Source: Variovorax brevis (lineage in GTDB: Bacteria; Pseudomonadota; Gammaproteobacteria; Burkholderiales; Burkholderiaceae_C). Taken from it: 64,000 bases of DNA. Shown piece by piece: positions 30,306-37,850 of the stretch. Each line of letters starts with the position of its first letter. The stretch's first letter is position 1. Under the pieces are notes generated by a model, which did no database searches, was not told where the DNA came from, and saw only the letters and a program-made list of their open reading frames with translations. The position numbers and the translations under genes were made by a program. The DNA is taken from assembly GCF_030317105.1 (NCBI RefSeq), contig NZ_JASZYG010000003.1:496001-560000 (forward strand). Direction: 5' to 3'.

Positions 30306-30904
30306 CGATGGGGTGCCCTGAACGGCAGCATGCGGACCAGCACATTGTCCCGCTGGATGAAGTGATGCCGCAGCGCGGCGCCCACGTGAACCACGAGCAG
30401 CAGCGCCAGCGCGATGCCCAGCGAGAGGTGCACCAGCGCCGCCACGTCGGCCGTGTGCTTGTCGGCGGCGACGATGGCCGGCAACGGAACCTGCCGGAAG
30501 ATCCGGAACGGAATGCCGGCCGCAGAATTGATGACCCAACCGGCCACCGGAATGCCGATCATCAGGACATAGAGCAACACATGGCTGGCATGCGCCGCAG
30601 CGCGCTCCCAGGCGGGCATGCCCGCGGGCAGCGGCGGCGCGGGGTGCATCAGGCGCCAGGCCAATCGCGCAAGCACCAGCACCAGCACCACCATGCCGGT
30701 CGATTTGTGCCACATGAAAAGGTTGAGCTTGGTGGGAGACAGCGGCCAGGTGGACGCGAGCCAGCCAAGGCCGAACTGCACGAAGATCAGCAAGGCGACA
30801 AGCCAGTGAAAGAACTTCGCCGTCGCTCCCCAGGACAAATCCCCATCCGCCGGCCGGCCCGGCACGGGCGCGAGGGAATCGTCATGAGGGGATTGGAATC
30901 GCAT
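30302..30904 (-). CDS. Cytochrome b561-type protein
   Basis: A 200-residue membrane protein with four helices and haem-ligand histidines in FFHWLVAL, MWHKSTG, ASHVLLY and VVHVGAAL. These proteins move electrons between the quinone pool and periplasmic partners. Its start overlaps the psd stop by 23 bases and its stop overlaps the YceI start, so translation is coupled through the operon. Confidence 0.88.
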   Translation of the reverse strand: MRFQSPHDDSLAPVPGRPADGDLSWGATAKFFHWLVALLIFVQFGLGWLASTWPLSPTKLNLFMWHKSTGMVVLVLVLARLAWRLMHPAPPLPAGMPAWERAAAHASHVLLYVLMIGIPVAGWVINSAAGIPFRIFRQVPLPAIVAADKHTADVAALVHLSLGIALALLLVVHVGAALRHHFIQRDNVLVRMLPFRAPHR

Positions 30905-31802
30905 CGGTGCGAGTGTTGCAGCTTGCTGCGGTCTTGCACAGAGGCGGCAGGTTCATCAGCGCCTGGCCCATGCGGATGGTCTGCCCGGGCGCAACGCCGT
31001 CGGCCAGCGTGAAGCCGGCAGGCGCGAACACGATGATCGTCGAGCCGTGCTCGAACCACCCCATCTCCTCGCCCTTGCGATAAGAGGCGTCGCAGTCGAT
31101 GCGCTTCGGGCCGCGATAGCGCAGGTGCAGCAGAAGATCCAGGCAATGCAGCCGCAGGCTGGCCACGAGAATCGCGGCGACCGGCACCAGTGCGATCCGA
31201 TGCCCGCCGGCCAGCAGACGCGTCTCGATCAACGCACGCTCGTTGCGGCAGAACAGGCGCTCGACGCGCTTGAGCGCGATGGGGTTGACGTTCCACGTGT
31301 CGCCCGAGATGTAGGTCACGCGCTCCACGCGGCTGTCGTGCGGCGCATGAAAGCGGTGGTACATGCTCGACGTCAGTCGCAGCGTGGCATAGCACCCGTC
31401 GCGAAAAGGCTCCATGGCCTTCTCATCGCCAAAGAGATCGGCCACCGCATACGGAAAGCCCTTGGCCTGGAACACCTGCGCACCGTCGACCTTGCCGCAG
31501 GCGCCGACGATGGCGTCGCAGGGACTGGCCAGCACGCCGGGGGTGTCGTCAATCGCCCGCGCGCCGGCCTTCAATTCGCGGGTGAAGCAGTCGTGCAGGC
31601 TGTCGAAGCGCGCCTTCTTCGCGTCGCTCAGGTCGAGTTCGGCGAACAGGCGCCAGACCGCTATCGACAGGTCGCGCACCAAGGGCTGGCGGATTTTGCT
31701 GAACCAGCCCATGAACCGGGTGAGCGCCATGCGCGGCACGCGGTTGGTGAGCAGGAAGTTCAGGTCTTCCTGCTGCAGCAGGGCATCTCGGAGTCGTTTC
31801 AT
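30882..31802 (-). CDS. psd: Phosphatidylserine decarboxylase
   Basis: A 306-residue enzyme that makes phosphatidylethanolamine. The pyruvoyl site is formed by self-cleavage at G-S-T; here it reads EHGSTIIVF with the serine at residue 254. The supporting acid (SPCDAIVG) and histidine (MYHRFHAPHD) of the catalytic triad are present. The segment before GST differs from the LGST of the Escherichia coli enzyme. ATG 31802 is used; a GTG one codon upstream is possible. It leads an operon with cytochrome b561, two YceI proteins and an SRPBCC protein, all linked to membrane lipids or quinones. Confidence 0.9.
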   Translation of the reverse strand: MKRLRDALLQQEDLNFLLTNRVPRMALTRFMGWFSKIRQPLVRDLSIAVWRLFAELDLSDAKKARFDSLHDCFTRELKAGARAIDDTPGVLASPCDAIVGACGKVDGAQVFQAKGFPYAVADLFGDEKAMEPFRDGCYATLRLTSSMYHRFHAPHDSRVERVTYISGDTWNVNPIALKRVERLFCRNERALIETRLLAGGHRIALVPVAAILVASLRLHCLDLLLHLRYRGPKRIDCDASYRKGEEMGWFEHGSTIIVFAPAGFTLADGVAPGQTIRMGQALMNLPPLCKTAASCNTRTDAIPIPS

Positions 31803-31855
31803 CACATCGTCAAGGAAGGGGGTTACACACGGGCATCCTGAACGACACGAGTGCC

Positions 31856-33511
31856 ATGCAAGAAGCCTTCACTTTTTCCGCCGTCGCGGTCGCTGCCGCG
31901 GCCACCCTCGCGGCACTGCCGCTCGGTCTGCGCCGTCTCGAACTCTCGCGCGCCAAGCATCCGTCGCTGACCGGTCACGCGCGCATTGCGAAGCGACTGG
32001 CCGCGCTGTTGCCGGGCTACGAATACAGCGAGGAGCGCTTCTTTGCATCCGACGGCGCACCTGCCGACGTGGTCGCGTGGCGGCGCGATGGCCTTGCATC
32101 CCTGGCGGCGCACGCACGGGCGCACTACCCGCAGTCGCTGGCTGCCAGCGCCTGCGCGCGCGAGGGCCTGCCGGACCTTGCCTTCACCAGCGCCTACCGC
32201 GTGCCCTTCCCCTACAGCCCTTACCTGCGCGCGCACCTGCAAACGGGCGCTTTCCTGCGTGCCTCGCGCGGCGTCATGGTCGAGGACCTCGATGGCAACG
32301 CCTTCTACGACCTCACCGGCTCGTACGGCGTCAACGTGTTCGGCTATGACTTCTACAAGGAATGCATCGCCGAGGGCGCAGCGCTGGTGCAGTCGCTCGG
32401 CCCCGTGCTGGGCGCCTACCATCCCTGCGTCCATTCGAACGTTGCGCGGCTGCGCGCCATTTCCAGCATGGACGCGGTGTCCTTCCACATGTCGGGCACC
32501 GAAGCCGTGATGCAGGCGGTGCGCCTGGCGCGCTATCACACGGGGCGCAGCCGGCTGGTGCGATTCAGCGGCGCCTACCACGGCTGGTGGGGCGACGTGC
32601 AGCCCGGCCCCGGCAACCCGGTGCCGGCACGCGACACCTTCACGCTGCGGGAGATGGACGAGCGCAGCCTGCGCGTGCTTCGCAAGCGCCGCGACATCGC
32701 CTGCGTGCTGGTCAATCCCCTGCAGGCACTGCACCCGAACGCTGGCGCGCCGGGCGATTCCTCGCTCACCGACAGCAGCCGCCGCGCCGCCTTCGACCGC
32801 GATGCCTACGTGCGCTGGCTGAAGGCATTGCGCGAGGTCTGTACCGCGCGTGGCATCGCGCTGATCTTCGACGAGGTCTTCGTGGGCTTCCGGCTCGCAC
32901 CCGGCGGCGCGCAGGAATACTTCGGCGTGCGCGCCGACATGGTGACCTATGGCAAGACGCTCGGCGGCGGCCTGCCGGTGGGCGTGGTCTGCGGACGCGC
33001 CGACCTGATGAAGCGCTTTCGCGAGGACCGGCCGGCCGACATCTGCTTTGCACGCGGCACTTTCAATTCGCACCCCTATGTGATGGGCGCGATGCACGCT
33101 TTCCTGAACCGGATCGAGCGCCCCGAAGTGCTCGCGCTCTACGACGGCTTGGACGCTCGATGGAACGAGCGCGCCGAGCGGCTCAACCGGCGCCTGCGCG
33201 AGGCGGGCTTGCCGGTGCAGGTGGCGAATCTCTCGTCGATCTGGACGGTGCTCTACACCGCGCCTTCGCGCTACAACTGGATGCTCCAGTTCTACCTGCG
33301 GCGCGAAGGGCTGGCCCTGAGTTGGGTCGGCACCGGCCGGCTGATCTTCAGCCTCGACTACACGGACGCCGATTTCGATGCGGTGGTTGAACGCTTCGTG
33401 GCCGCCGCGCGCGCCATGCAGGCCGATGGCTGGTGGTGGCACGACGCCGCGCTGACCGACAAGGCGATCAGGCGCACCATGCTGCGCGAGATGATCGCGC
33501 AGCGCTGGTGA
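31856..33511 (+). CDS. Class III PLP aminotransferase with N-terminal membrane segment (GSA-aminomutase-like)
   Basis: A 551-residue enzyme. Residues 6-25 are hydrophobic (a likely membrane anchor), followed by about 120 residues without recognised homology, then the class III aminotransferase core: FHMSGTEAVMQAVRLAR, FSGAYHGWWG, LIFDEVFVGFR and the PLP lysine K367 in TYGKTLGGGLP. It resembles glutamate-1-semialdehyde aminomutases rather than ornithine aminotransferases. The amine acceptor is unknown. It diverges from psd, 53 bases between starts, and converges on the Mpo1-like gene, so a role in membrane amino-lipid metabolism is possible but inferred only from context. Confidence 0.75.
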   Translation: MQEAFTFSAVAVAAAATLAALPLGLRRLELSRAKHPSLTGHARIAKRLAALLPGYEYSEERFFASDGAPADVVAWRRDGLASLAAHARAHYPQSLAASACAREGLPDLAFTSAYRVPFPYSPYLRAHLQTGAFLRASRGVMVEDLDGNAFYDLTGSYGVNVFGYDFYKECIAEGAALVQSLGPVLGAYHPCVHSNVARLRAISSMDAVSFHMSGTEAVMQAVRLARYHTGRSRLVRFSGAYHGWWGDVQPGPGNPVPARDTFTLREMDERSLRVLRKRRDIACVLVNPLQALHPNAGAPGDSSLTDSSRRAAFDRDAYVRWLKALREVCTARGIALIFDEVFVGFRLAPGGAQEYFGVRADMVTYGKTLGGGLPVGVVCGRADLMKRFREDRPADICFARGTFNSHPYVMGAMHAFLNRIERPEVLALYDGLDARWNERAERLNRRLREAGLPVQVANLSSIWTVLYTAPSRYNWMLQFYLRREGLALSWVGTGRLIFSLDYTDADFDAVVERFVAAARAMQADGWWWHDAALTDKAIRRTMLREMIAQRW

Positions 33512-33543
33512 GGTGACGGTGCGGCGCAGTCGGTGTGCCGCCC

Positions 33544-34152
33544 TCATGCATGCAGGTCGCGGCCCGAGCGGTCGATGAGTTCGCCGCGCATCAGGTACAG
33601 AGGTGCGCGGTAGTACAGCAGGATGTCGTGGAACGGATCGGTCAGGATCTTGGTCATCCACACCAGGCCCGTCTGCACGTCCTTGAGCAGGAAGAGATGG
33701 ATGGTGCGAAACAGCAGGCCGCCTGCACCGAGCACCAGCCACGCCATGCCGAGCTGCCGCACGTAGCCTTCGAAGTCGCTGGTCGGCGTCATCATGCCCA
33801 GCAGCGAACGGTCGAAGTACAGCACCAGCGGCACCGCCGCCCACAGCGCCATCAGCACCACCTTTCGCTGCAGGTTGTAGCCCACCTTGATTTCTTCCTT
33901 GTGCTCGTGCGTCGCCTTGTTGACGTGGTCGTAGCCCTTGGGCTCGAAGAAGAAGTGGCCTGCCTGGCGACTGGTCATCGACACCAGCCACCCGATCAAC
34001 GCCGAGATGACCGGGTCGATGAAGAGAAATGCGTAGGCAACCACGAAACTGATCGCGCTCACGAGGTGCAGCGACTGGTTGATGCGGCTGTGGTGGTAGT
34101 AGCGATGGTCGTCCCAGCGCTGGACCTTCAGGGCATGGAAGAAATCTTTCAC
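33544..34152 (-). CDS. Mpo1-like (DUF962-type) membrane protein, possible iron-dependent fatty-acid alpha-dioxygenase
   Basis: A 202-residue protein with four hydrophobic helices. It shows Y-H-H-x3-N-x3-H (RYYHHSRINQSLHLV), then GHFFFEPKGYDHVN, and the pattern resembles the two histidine motifs of yeast Mpo1 and bacterial relatives (YHHxxxNxxxH and GHxxFE), which bind iron and remove one carbon from 2-hydroxy fatty acids. The start is GTG 34152 because AAGGAG at 34159-34164 is 6 bases upstream; longer frames lack such a site. Pho-box-like pairs lie 42 bases further upstream. The family assignment is by recalled motif only. Confidence 0.6.
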   Translation of the reverse strand: MKDFFHALKVQRWDDHRYYHHSRINQSLHLVSAISFVVAYAFLFIDPVISALIGWLVSMTSRQAGHFFFEPKGYDHVNKATHEHKEEIKVGYNLQRKVVLMALWAAVPLVLYFDRSLLGMMTPTSDFEGYVRQLGMAWLVLGAGGLLFRTIHLFLLKDVQTGLVWMTKILTDPFHDILLYYRAPLYLMRGELIDRSGRDLHA

Positions 34153-34193
34153 GTGGCTCTCCTTGACGCGCGGATGGCGGGCATGCGCCGCGC

Positions 34194-34235
34194 GTGACGG
34201 CATGGTGACGACGCGCCATGAAACGCCGGTGACAT
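34194..34235 (-). promoter_or_regulatory. Pho-box-like repeats upstream of the Mpo1-like gene
   Basis: On the minus strand, ATGTCAC and GTTTCAT (34235-34218) are spaced by 4 bases, and TCGTCAC and CCGTCAC (34211-34194) also by 4 bases: two pairs with an 11-bp period, each similar to the PhoB consensus CTGTCAT-N4-CTGTCAT. The nearer pair ends 41 bases before the GTG start. Confidence 0.5.
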
Positions 34236-34247
34236 GGCGCGGGCGCA

Positions 34248-34287
34248 ACGCCATCGAAGTGTCGCGGCGCTGTCACCGCGCTGCCGC
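34248..34287 (+). promoter_or_regulatory. Pho-box-like array upstream of the GT4 gene, four 11-bp units
   Basis: Seven-base units ACGCCAT, GTGTCGC, CTGTCAC and CTGCCGC begin at 34248, 34259, 34270 and 34281, exactly 11 bases apart. The third is a near-perfect Pho half-site. The array ends 24 bases before ATG 34312, the same distance as for plcP. Confidence 0.55.
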
Positions 34288-34311
34288 AATGGCGCGTCAG
34301 CATCCCCGCCC

Positions 34312-35559
34312 ATGGCCTCTTCGCCCTCGCCCATCGTGGTCCACGACATGCGTGCTGCGCGGCGCTCGCTGCGCATCGCCGTCGTGACCGAGACCTATCC
34401 GCCCGAAGTCAACGGCGTGGCAGTGACCCTGCAGCGCGTGGTCGAAGGCCTGCGTGCAAGGCAACACGACATCCAGTTGGTGCGCCCTTGCCAGTCCGGC
34501 GAGAACCTTTCGCCGCGGCTCGATAACCGGCTGGACCAGGACGTGCTGTTGCGCGGCTTTCCGATCCCGCGCTATCCGGAACTGAAGATGGGCGTGCCCT
34601 CCAAAAAGGCGCTGGTCTCGCTGTGGAGCCGCCAGCGGCCCGACCTGGTCTATGTCGCCACCGAAGGCCCGCTCGGATGGTCGGCGCTGCAGGCGGCGGC
34701 CCGGCTGAAGCTGCCGGTGTGCTCGGACTTCCGCACCAACTTTCACAGCTACAGCCAGCACTACGGCATCGGTTGGCTGCAAAAGCCCATCATGGCTTAC
34801 CTGCGCAAGTTCCATAACCGCACGGCCTTCACCATGGTGCCGAGCGAACAGTTGCGCCAGGAACTCGCGGATGCCGGTTTTGCACGCGTGGTGCTGGTGG
34901 CGCGCGGCGTCGACACCGCGATTTTCGATCCGGTGCGGCGCTGCGAACCTTTGCGCGCCGCATGGGGCGCCGGGCACGACACGGTGGTCGCGCTGTTCGT
35001 GGGACGCCTTGCCCGCGAGAAGAACCTCGGCGCGCTGGCCGCCGCCTTCCTCGCGATGCGGCAGGCACGGCCGGACAGCCGGCTCGTGGTGGTCGGCGAT
35101 GGACCGGCGCGCCAGGCGCTGGCCGCGCTCGTGCCGGATGCGATCTTCACCGGCACACGCTCGGGCGAGGACCTGGCCGCGCACTACGCGTCGGCCGACG
35201 CCTTCCTGTTCCCGAGCATGACCGAAACCTTCGGCAACGTGACCATCGAAGCCATGGCCAGCGGACTGGCCGTGGTGGCTTTTGACCATGCAGCAGCCGG
35301 CCAGTTGATCCGCAGCGGCGGCAACGGCCTGCTCGCTTCCTTTGGCGACGAGGCCGATTTCGTGCGGCAGGCTGTGCATGTCGCGACCGACCGGGAGCAC
35401 GCGGCGCGCATGGCACGCCAGGCCAGGGCCACGGCGTGCGAGCTCGGCTGGGACCGCATCGTGTCGCAGGTCGAGTCGGTGTTCGCGGCAACGCTCGACG
35501 CCGGCATGCCCGTGCATGCGGGCGTCGTGCCGGAGCCTGTCGTGGCAGGCGTTCCTTAA
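34312..35559 (+). CDS. Family 4 glycosyltransferase (SqdX/mannosyltransferase-like), probable glycolipid synthase
   Basis: A 415-residue GT-B fold enzyme. The N-domain starts RIAVVTETYPPEVNGVAVTL, the C-domain contains FVGRLAREKNLGAL and VVVGDGPARQAL, and the E-x7-E motif region reads FPSMTETFGNVTIEAMASG. Relatives include SqdX and alpha-mannosyltransferases that glycosylate diacylglycerol or phosphatidylinositol. ATG 34312 follows the Pho-like array by 24 bases; an in-frame ATG at 34348 and an upstream ATG at 34234 inside the array are alternatives. It is the first candidate sugar-transfer step of the lipid island. Confidence 0.8.
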   Translation: MASSPSPIVVHDMRAARRSLRIAVVTETYPPEVNGVAVTLQRVVEGLRARQHDIQLVRPCQSGENLSPRLDNRLDQDVLLRGFPIPRYPELKMGVPSKKALVSLWSRQRPDLVYVATEGPLGWSALQAAARLKLPVCSDFRTNFHSYSQHYGIGWLQKPIMAYLRKFHNRTAFTMVPSEQLRQELADAGFARVVLVARGVDTAIFDPVRRCEPLRAAWGAGHDTVVALFVGRLAREKNLGALAAAFLAMRQARPDSRLVVVGDGPARQALAALVPDAIFTGTRSGEDLAAHYASADAFLFPSMTETFGNVTIEAMASGLAVVAFDHAAAGQLIRSGGNGLLASFGDEADFVRQAVHVATDREHAARMARQARATACELGWDRIVSQVESVFAATLDAGMPVHAGVVPEPVVAGVP

Positions 35560-35579
35560 GAGCCTGCCAAGTCGCAGGT

Positions 35580-36872
35580 TCAGGCATCGGGCGTCACCCC
35601 CGCCCGCCGCGGCTTGGCGCCCTCCAGCCGCATGAGCAGCGCCATGGCCGCTGCAATCGCCAAGCCGAATCCCCACATCAGCGCAACGATCGGCACGTCG
35701 CAGGCCGTCAAGACCGCATAGCCTCCCACCATCACGAGGATGCTGAGGTTTTCGTTGAACCCCTGGATCGCGATGGAGCGGCCTGCGCTCAGCAGCGCAT
35801 GGCCGCGATGCTGCAGCAAGGCGTTCAACGGCACCACCAGCACGCCACCCACCGCGCCGACCAGCGCCAGCAGAGGCAGCGCCAGCACCAGCGAAGGCGT
35901 CGATGCAATGACCGGCATCAACAGGCCCAGCACGATGCCCGCAGGCAGCACGCGCTTGGCCCGCGAGAGGCGGATGCGCCGCCCGGCCCAGGTGGCACCC
36001 GCGATGACGCCGATGGCCACTGCCGCCTGCAGGTAAGCAGCGTGCTCCAGATCCAGCGCCAGCACTTCGGCGGCCCAGCGCAGCACGACAAATTGCAGGG
36101 TCGCGCCGACGCCCCAGAAGATGGTGGTCACCGCGAGCGACAGGCCGCCGTCGCGGTCGCGCCACAGCAGGCGATTGCCGCTGTCGAATTCGCGCAGGAG
36201 CGCCCGCACATCCAGGCGGGTCGCCGGATAGCGCGAGCCGCTGTCGGGCACGCCCAGGTTCATGAGTCCGGACAGCGCATAGACCAGCACCAGGACCACC
36301 ATCGACAGCGTGAGATCCGTCGCGGCGCTTCCCAGGACGAGACACTCGAGCCAGGCCTGCAACGCAAGACTGGCACTCGAGGTGCGAAGACCATCGGCCA
36401 CCAGCAGGCCGCCGAAGATCGTCCCCAGCAGCGCCGCACAAACGACCGACACCTCGATCCACGCATTGGCCGCAACGAGCCGATGCGCGCCCACCATCTC
36501 GGTGACGAGTCCGTACTTGGCCGGCGCGTAGGCCGCGGCGCCAAAGCCGATCACCGCGAACGCGGCGACGGGATGCAGCCCCGCCATCAACCCGGCCACG
36601 CCGCAGAGCTTGACGGTGTTCATCCACACCATGAGCCGTGCCTTTGGCATGGCGTCGGCCAGCGGGCCGATCAGCGGCGCAAGAAAGACGTATGACAGCG
36701 TGAACGCAAACTTGAGCAGGGGCGCCCACCAGCCCGGCAACCCGCGCGCCTGGAGCAGTGCGATGGCGACGATGAGCGATGCGTTGTCGGCCAGCGCCGA
36801 AGCCGCCTGGACGGCAATCAGCAGGCGAAAGCGTGGCGGCATGGGGCGAGGTGCATCGGCGCCGATGGTCAT
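35580..36872 (-). CDS. lplT: LplT-like lysophospholipid transporter (MFS)
   Basis: A 430-residue protein with about 12 helices. The N-terminal helix carries QAASALADNASLIVAIAL, as in LplT, followed by LPGWWAPLLKFAFTLSYVFLAP, then PLIGPLADAMPKARLM, the typical MFS A-loop. LplT flips lysophospholipids to the inner leaflet for re-acylation. ATG 36872 is chosen over a GTG at 36908; ATG 36842 is also possible. In most genomes lplT lies next to an acyltransferase (aas); here it sits between a glycosyltransferase and plcP, pointing to recycling of lysolipids formed during lipid turnover. Confidence 0.82.
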   Translation of the reverse strand: MTIGADAPRPMPPRFRLLIAVQAASALADNASLIVAIALLQARGLPGWWAPLLKFAFTLSYVFLAPLIGPLADAMPKARLMVWMNTVKLCGVAGLMAGLHPVAAFAVIGFGAAAYAPAKYGLVTEMVGAHRLVAANAWIEVSVVCAALLGTIFGGLLVADGLRTSSASLALQAWLECLVLGSAATDLTLSMVVLVLVYALSGLMNLGVPDSGSRYPATRLDVRALLREFDSGNRLLWRDRDGGLSLAVTTIFWGVGATLQFVVLRWAAEVLALDLEHAAYLQAAVAIGVIAGATWAGRRIRLSRAKRVLPAGIVLGLLMPVIASTPSLVLALPLLALVGAVGGVLVVPLNALLQHRGHALLSAGRSIAIQGFNENLSILVMVGGYAVLTACDVPIVALMWGFGLAIAAAMALLMRLEGAKPRRAGVTPDA

Positions 36873-36880
36873 GACAAGCG

Positions 36881-36898
36881 ATGACGCCTGTGTGACGC
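36881..36898 (-). promoter_or_regulatory. Pho-box-like pair facing lplT
   Basis: On the minus strand GCGTCAC and GCGTCAT are separated by 4 bases (11-bp period), directly upstream of the lplT start at 36872 and back-to-back with the plcP array. Confidence 0.4.
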
Positions 36899-36901
36899 GC
36901 C

Positions 36902-36941
36902 ATGTCACTCAAGCTTCATCGCAGCGCCACGCAGGCGTCAC
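36902..36941 (+). promoter_or_regulatory. Pho-box-like array upstream of plcP, four 11-bp units
   Basis: Units ATGTCAC, GCTTCAT, GCGCCAC and GCGTCAC begin at 36902, 36913, 36924 and 36935, each 11 bases apart and each ending in (T/C)CA(C/T), like tandem half-sites of CTGTCAT-N4. The last unit ends 24 bases before ATG 36966. Confidence 0.6.
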
Positions 36942-36965
36942 GCTCGCAACGGACCATGACAAGCC

Positions 36966-37850
36966 ATGCAACGCGACGATGCTTTCCTGCGCGCATGGCG
37001 CGACACCGACGGCCCTCCTCCCGACGACATGGCCGAGGAGGACGCCGTCTCGCGCCCGCCTCAACGCTTTCGCACGCTGTGGATTTCGGACACGCACCTG
37101 GGCACGCCCGGATGCCAGGCCGTCGCGCTGCTCGACTTCCTCAAGCACACCGAGTGCGAGACGCTCTTTCTTGTCGGCGACGTGATCGACGGCTGGCAGC
37201 TTCGACGCCAGTGGTACTGGCCGCAGACCCACAACGACGTGGTGCAGAAGCTCCTGCGCAAGGCGCGCAAGGGAACGCGGGTCATCTTCGTGCCGGGCAA
37301 CCACGACGAGTTTGCGCGCAAGTATCTCAACCACAACTTCGGCGGCATCGAAGTTGCCGAGGAATGGATCCACGCGCTGGCGGATGGCCGCAAGCTGTGG
37401 GTGATCCATGGCGACCTGTTCGACGGCGTGATCCAGTGCGCCAAGTGGCTGGCGCACGTGGGCGACTCGCTCTACGAGTTCACGCTCAAGCTGAACCGCC
37501 ACCTGAACTCGCTGCGCGCCCGCATGGGCCTGCCCTATTGGTCCCTGTCGAACTACCTCAAGCTCAAGGTCAAGCGGGCCGTGAGCTACGTGGGCGATTT
37601 CGAGAACGCGGTGGCGCGCGAGGCGCGCAAGCGTGGCTTGCAGGGCGTGGTGTGCGGGCACATTCACCATGCGGAGCTGCGCGACATCGACGGCATCCTC
37701 TACGCCAACGATGGCGATTGGGTGGAAAGCCTCACCGCGCTGGCCGAACACGCCGACGGCACGCTGGAAATCCTGCACTGGGCACAGCACATGCCGGTGG
37801 CCACGCGCGCCGGACGCGCCGCGACGCAGCCCGCGCCGGTGGCCGCATGA
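36966..37850 (+). CDS. plcP: PlcP-type metallophosphoesterase (phosphate-starvation phospholipase C)
   Basis: A 294-residue calcineurin-like phosphoesterase. Metal ligands are visible in SDTHLGT (D42, H44), VGDVIDGW (D72), GNHDEF (N112, H113), HGD (H149) and GHIHH (H232, H234). The run GDVIDGWQLRRQWYWPQTHN and NDVVQKLLRKARKG is the hallmark, as I recall it, of PlcP from rhizobia and marine bacteria, which cleaves phosphatidylcholine and phosphatidylethanolamine to diacylglycerol under phosphate limitation. Genome annotators often call such proteins UDP-2,3-diacylglucosamine diphosphatase. The start is uncertain (ATG 36966 or 37029); no ribosome-binding site is evident. It overlaps the next gene by ATGA. 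Confidence 0.82.
   Translation: MQRDDAFLRAWRDTDGPPPDDMAEEDAVSRPPQRFRTLWISDTHLGTPGCQAVALLDFLKHTECETLFLVGDVIDGWQLRRQWYWPQTHNDVVQKLLRKARKGTRVIFVPGNHDEFARKYLNHNFGGIEVAEEWIHALADGRKLWVIHGDLFDGVIQCAKWLAHVGDSLYEFTLKLNRHLNSLRARMGLPYWSLSNYLKLKVKRAVSYVGDFENAVAREARKRGLQGVVCGHIHHAELRDIDGILYANDGDWVESLTALAEHADGTLEILHWAQHMPVATRAGRAATQPAPVAA

Noticed and set aside
31795..31812. Weak Pho-box-like pair (GTTTCAT and TCGTCAA) between psd and the aminotransferase
   Set aside because: Only two poor units with the right spacing and no further repeats; much weaker than the arrays at 34248 and 36902, so not called.
31823..34303. Long minus-strand open frame across the aminotransferase and Mpo1-like genes
   Set aside because: It is antisense to the aminotransferase and reads through the Mpo1-like gene in another frame; composition is arginine/histidine-rich with no domain.
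36966..37850. Calling the metallophosphoesterase LpxH
   Set aside because: The metal motifs are shared, but the GDVIDGWQLRRQWYWPQTHN segment, the coupled glycosyltransferase gene and the Pho-like promoter fit PlcP better. LpxH remains the main alternative.
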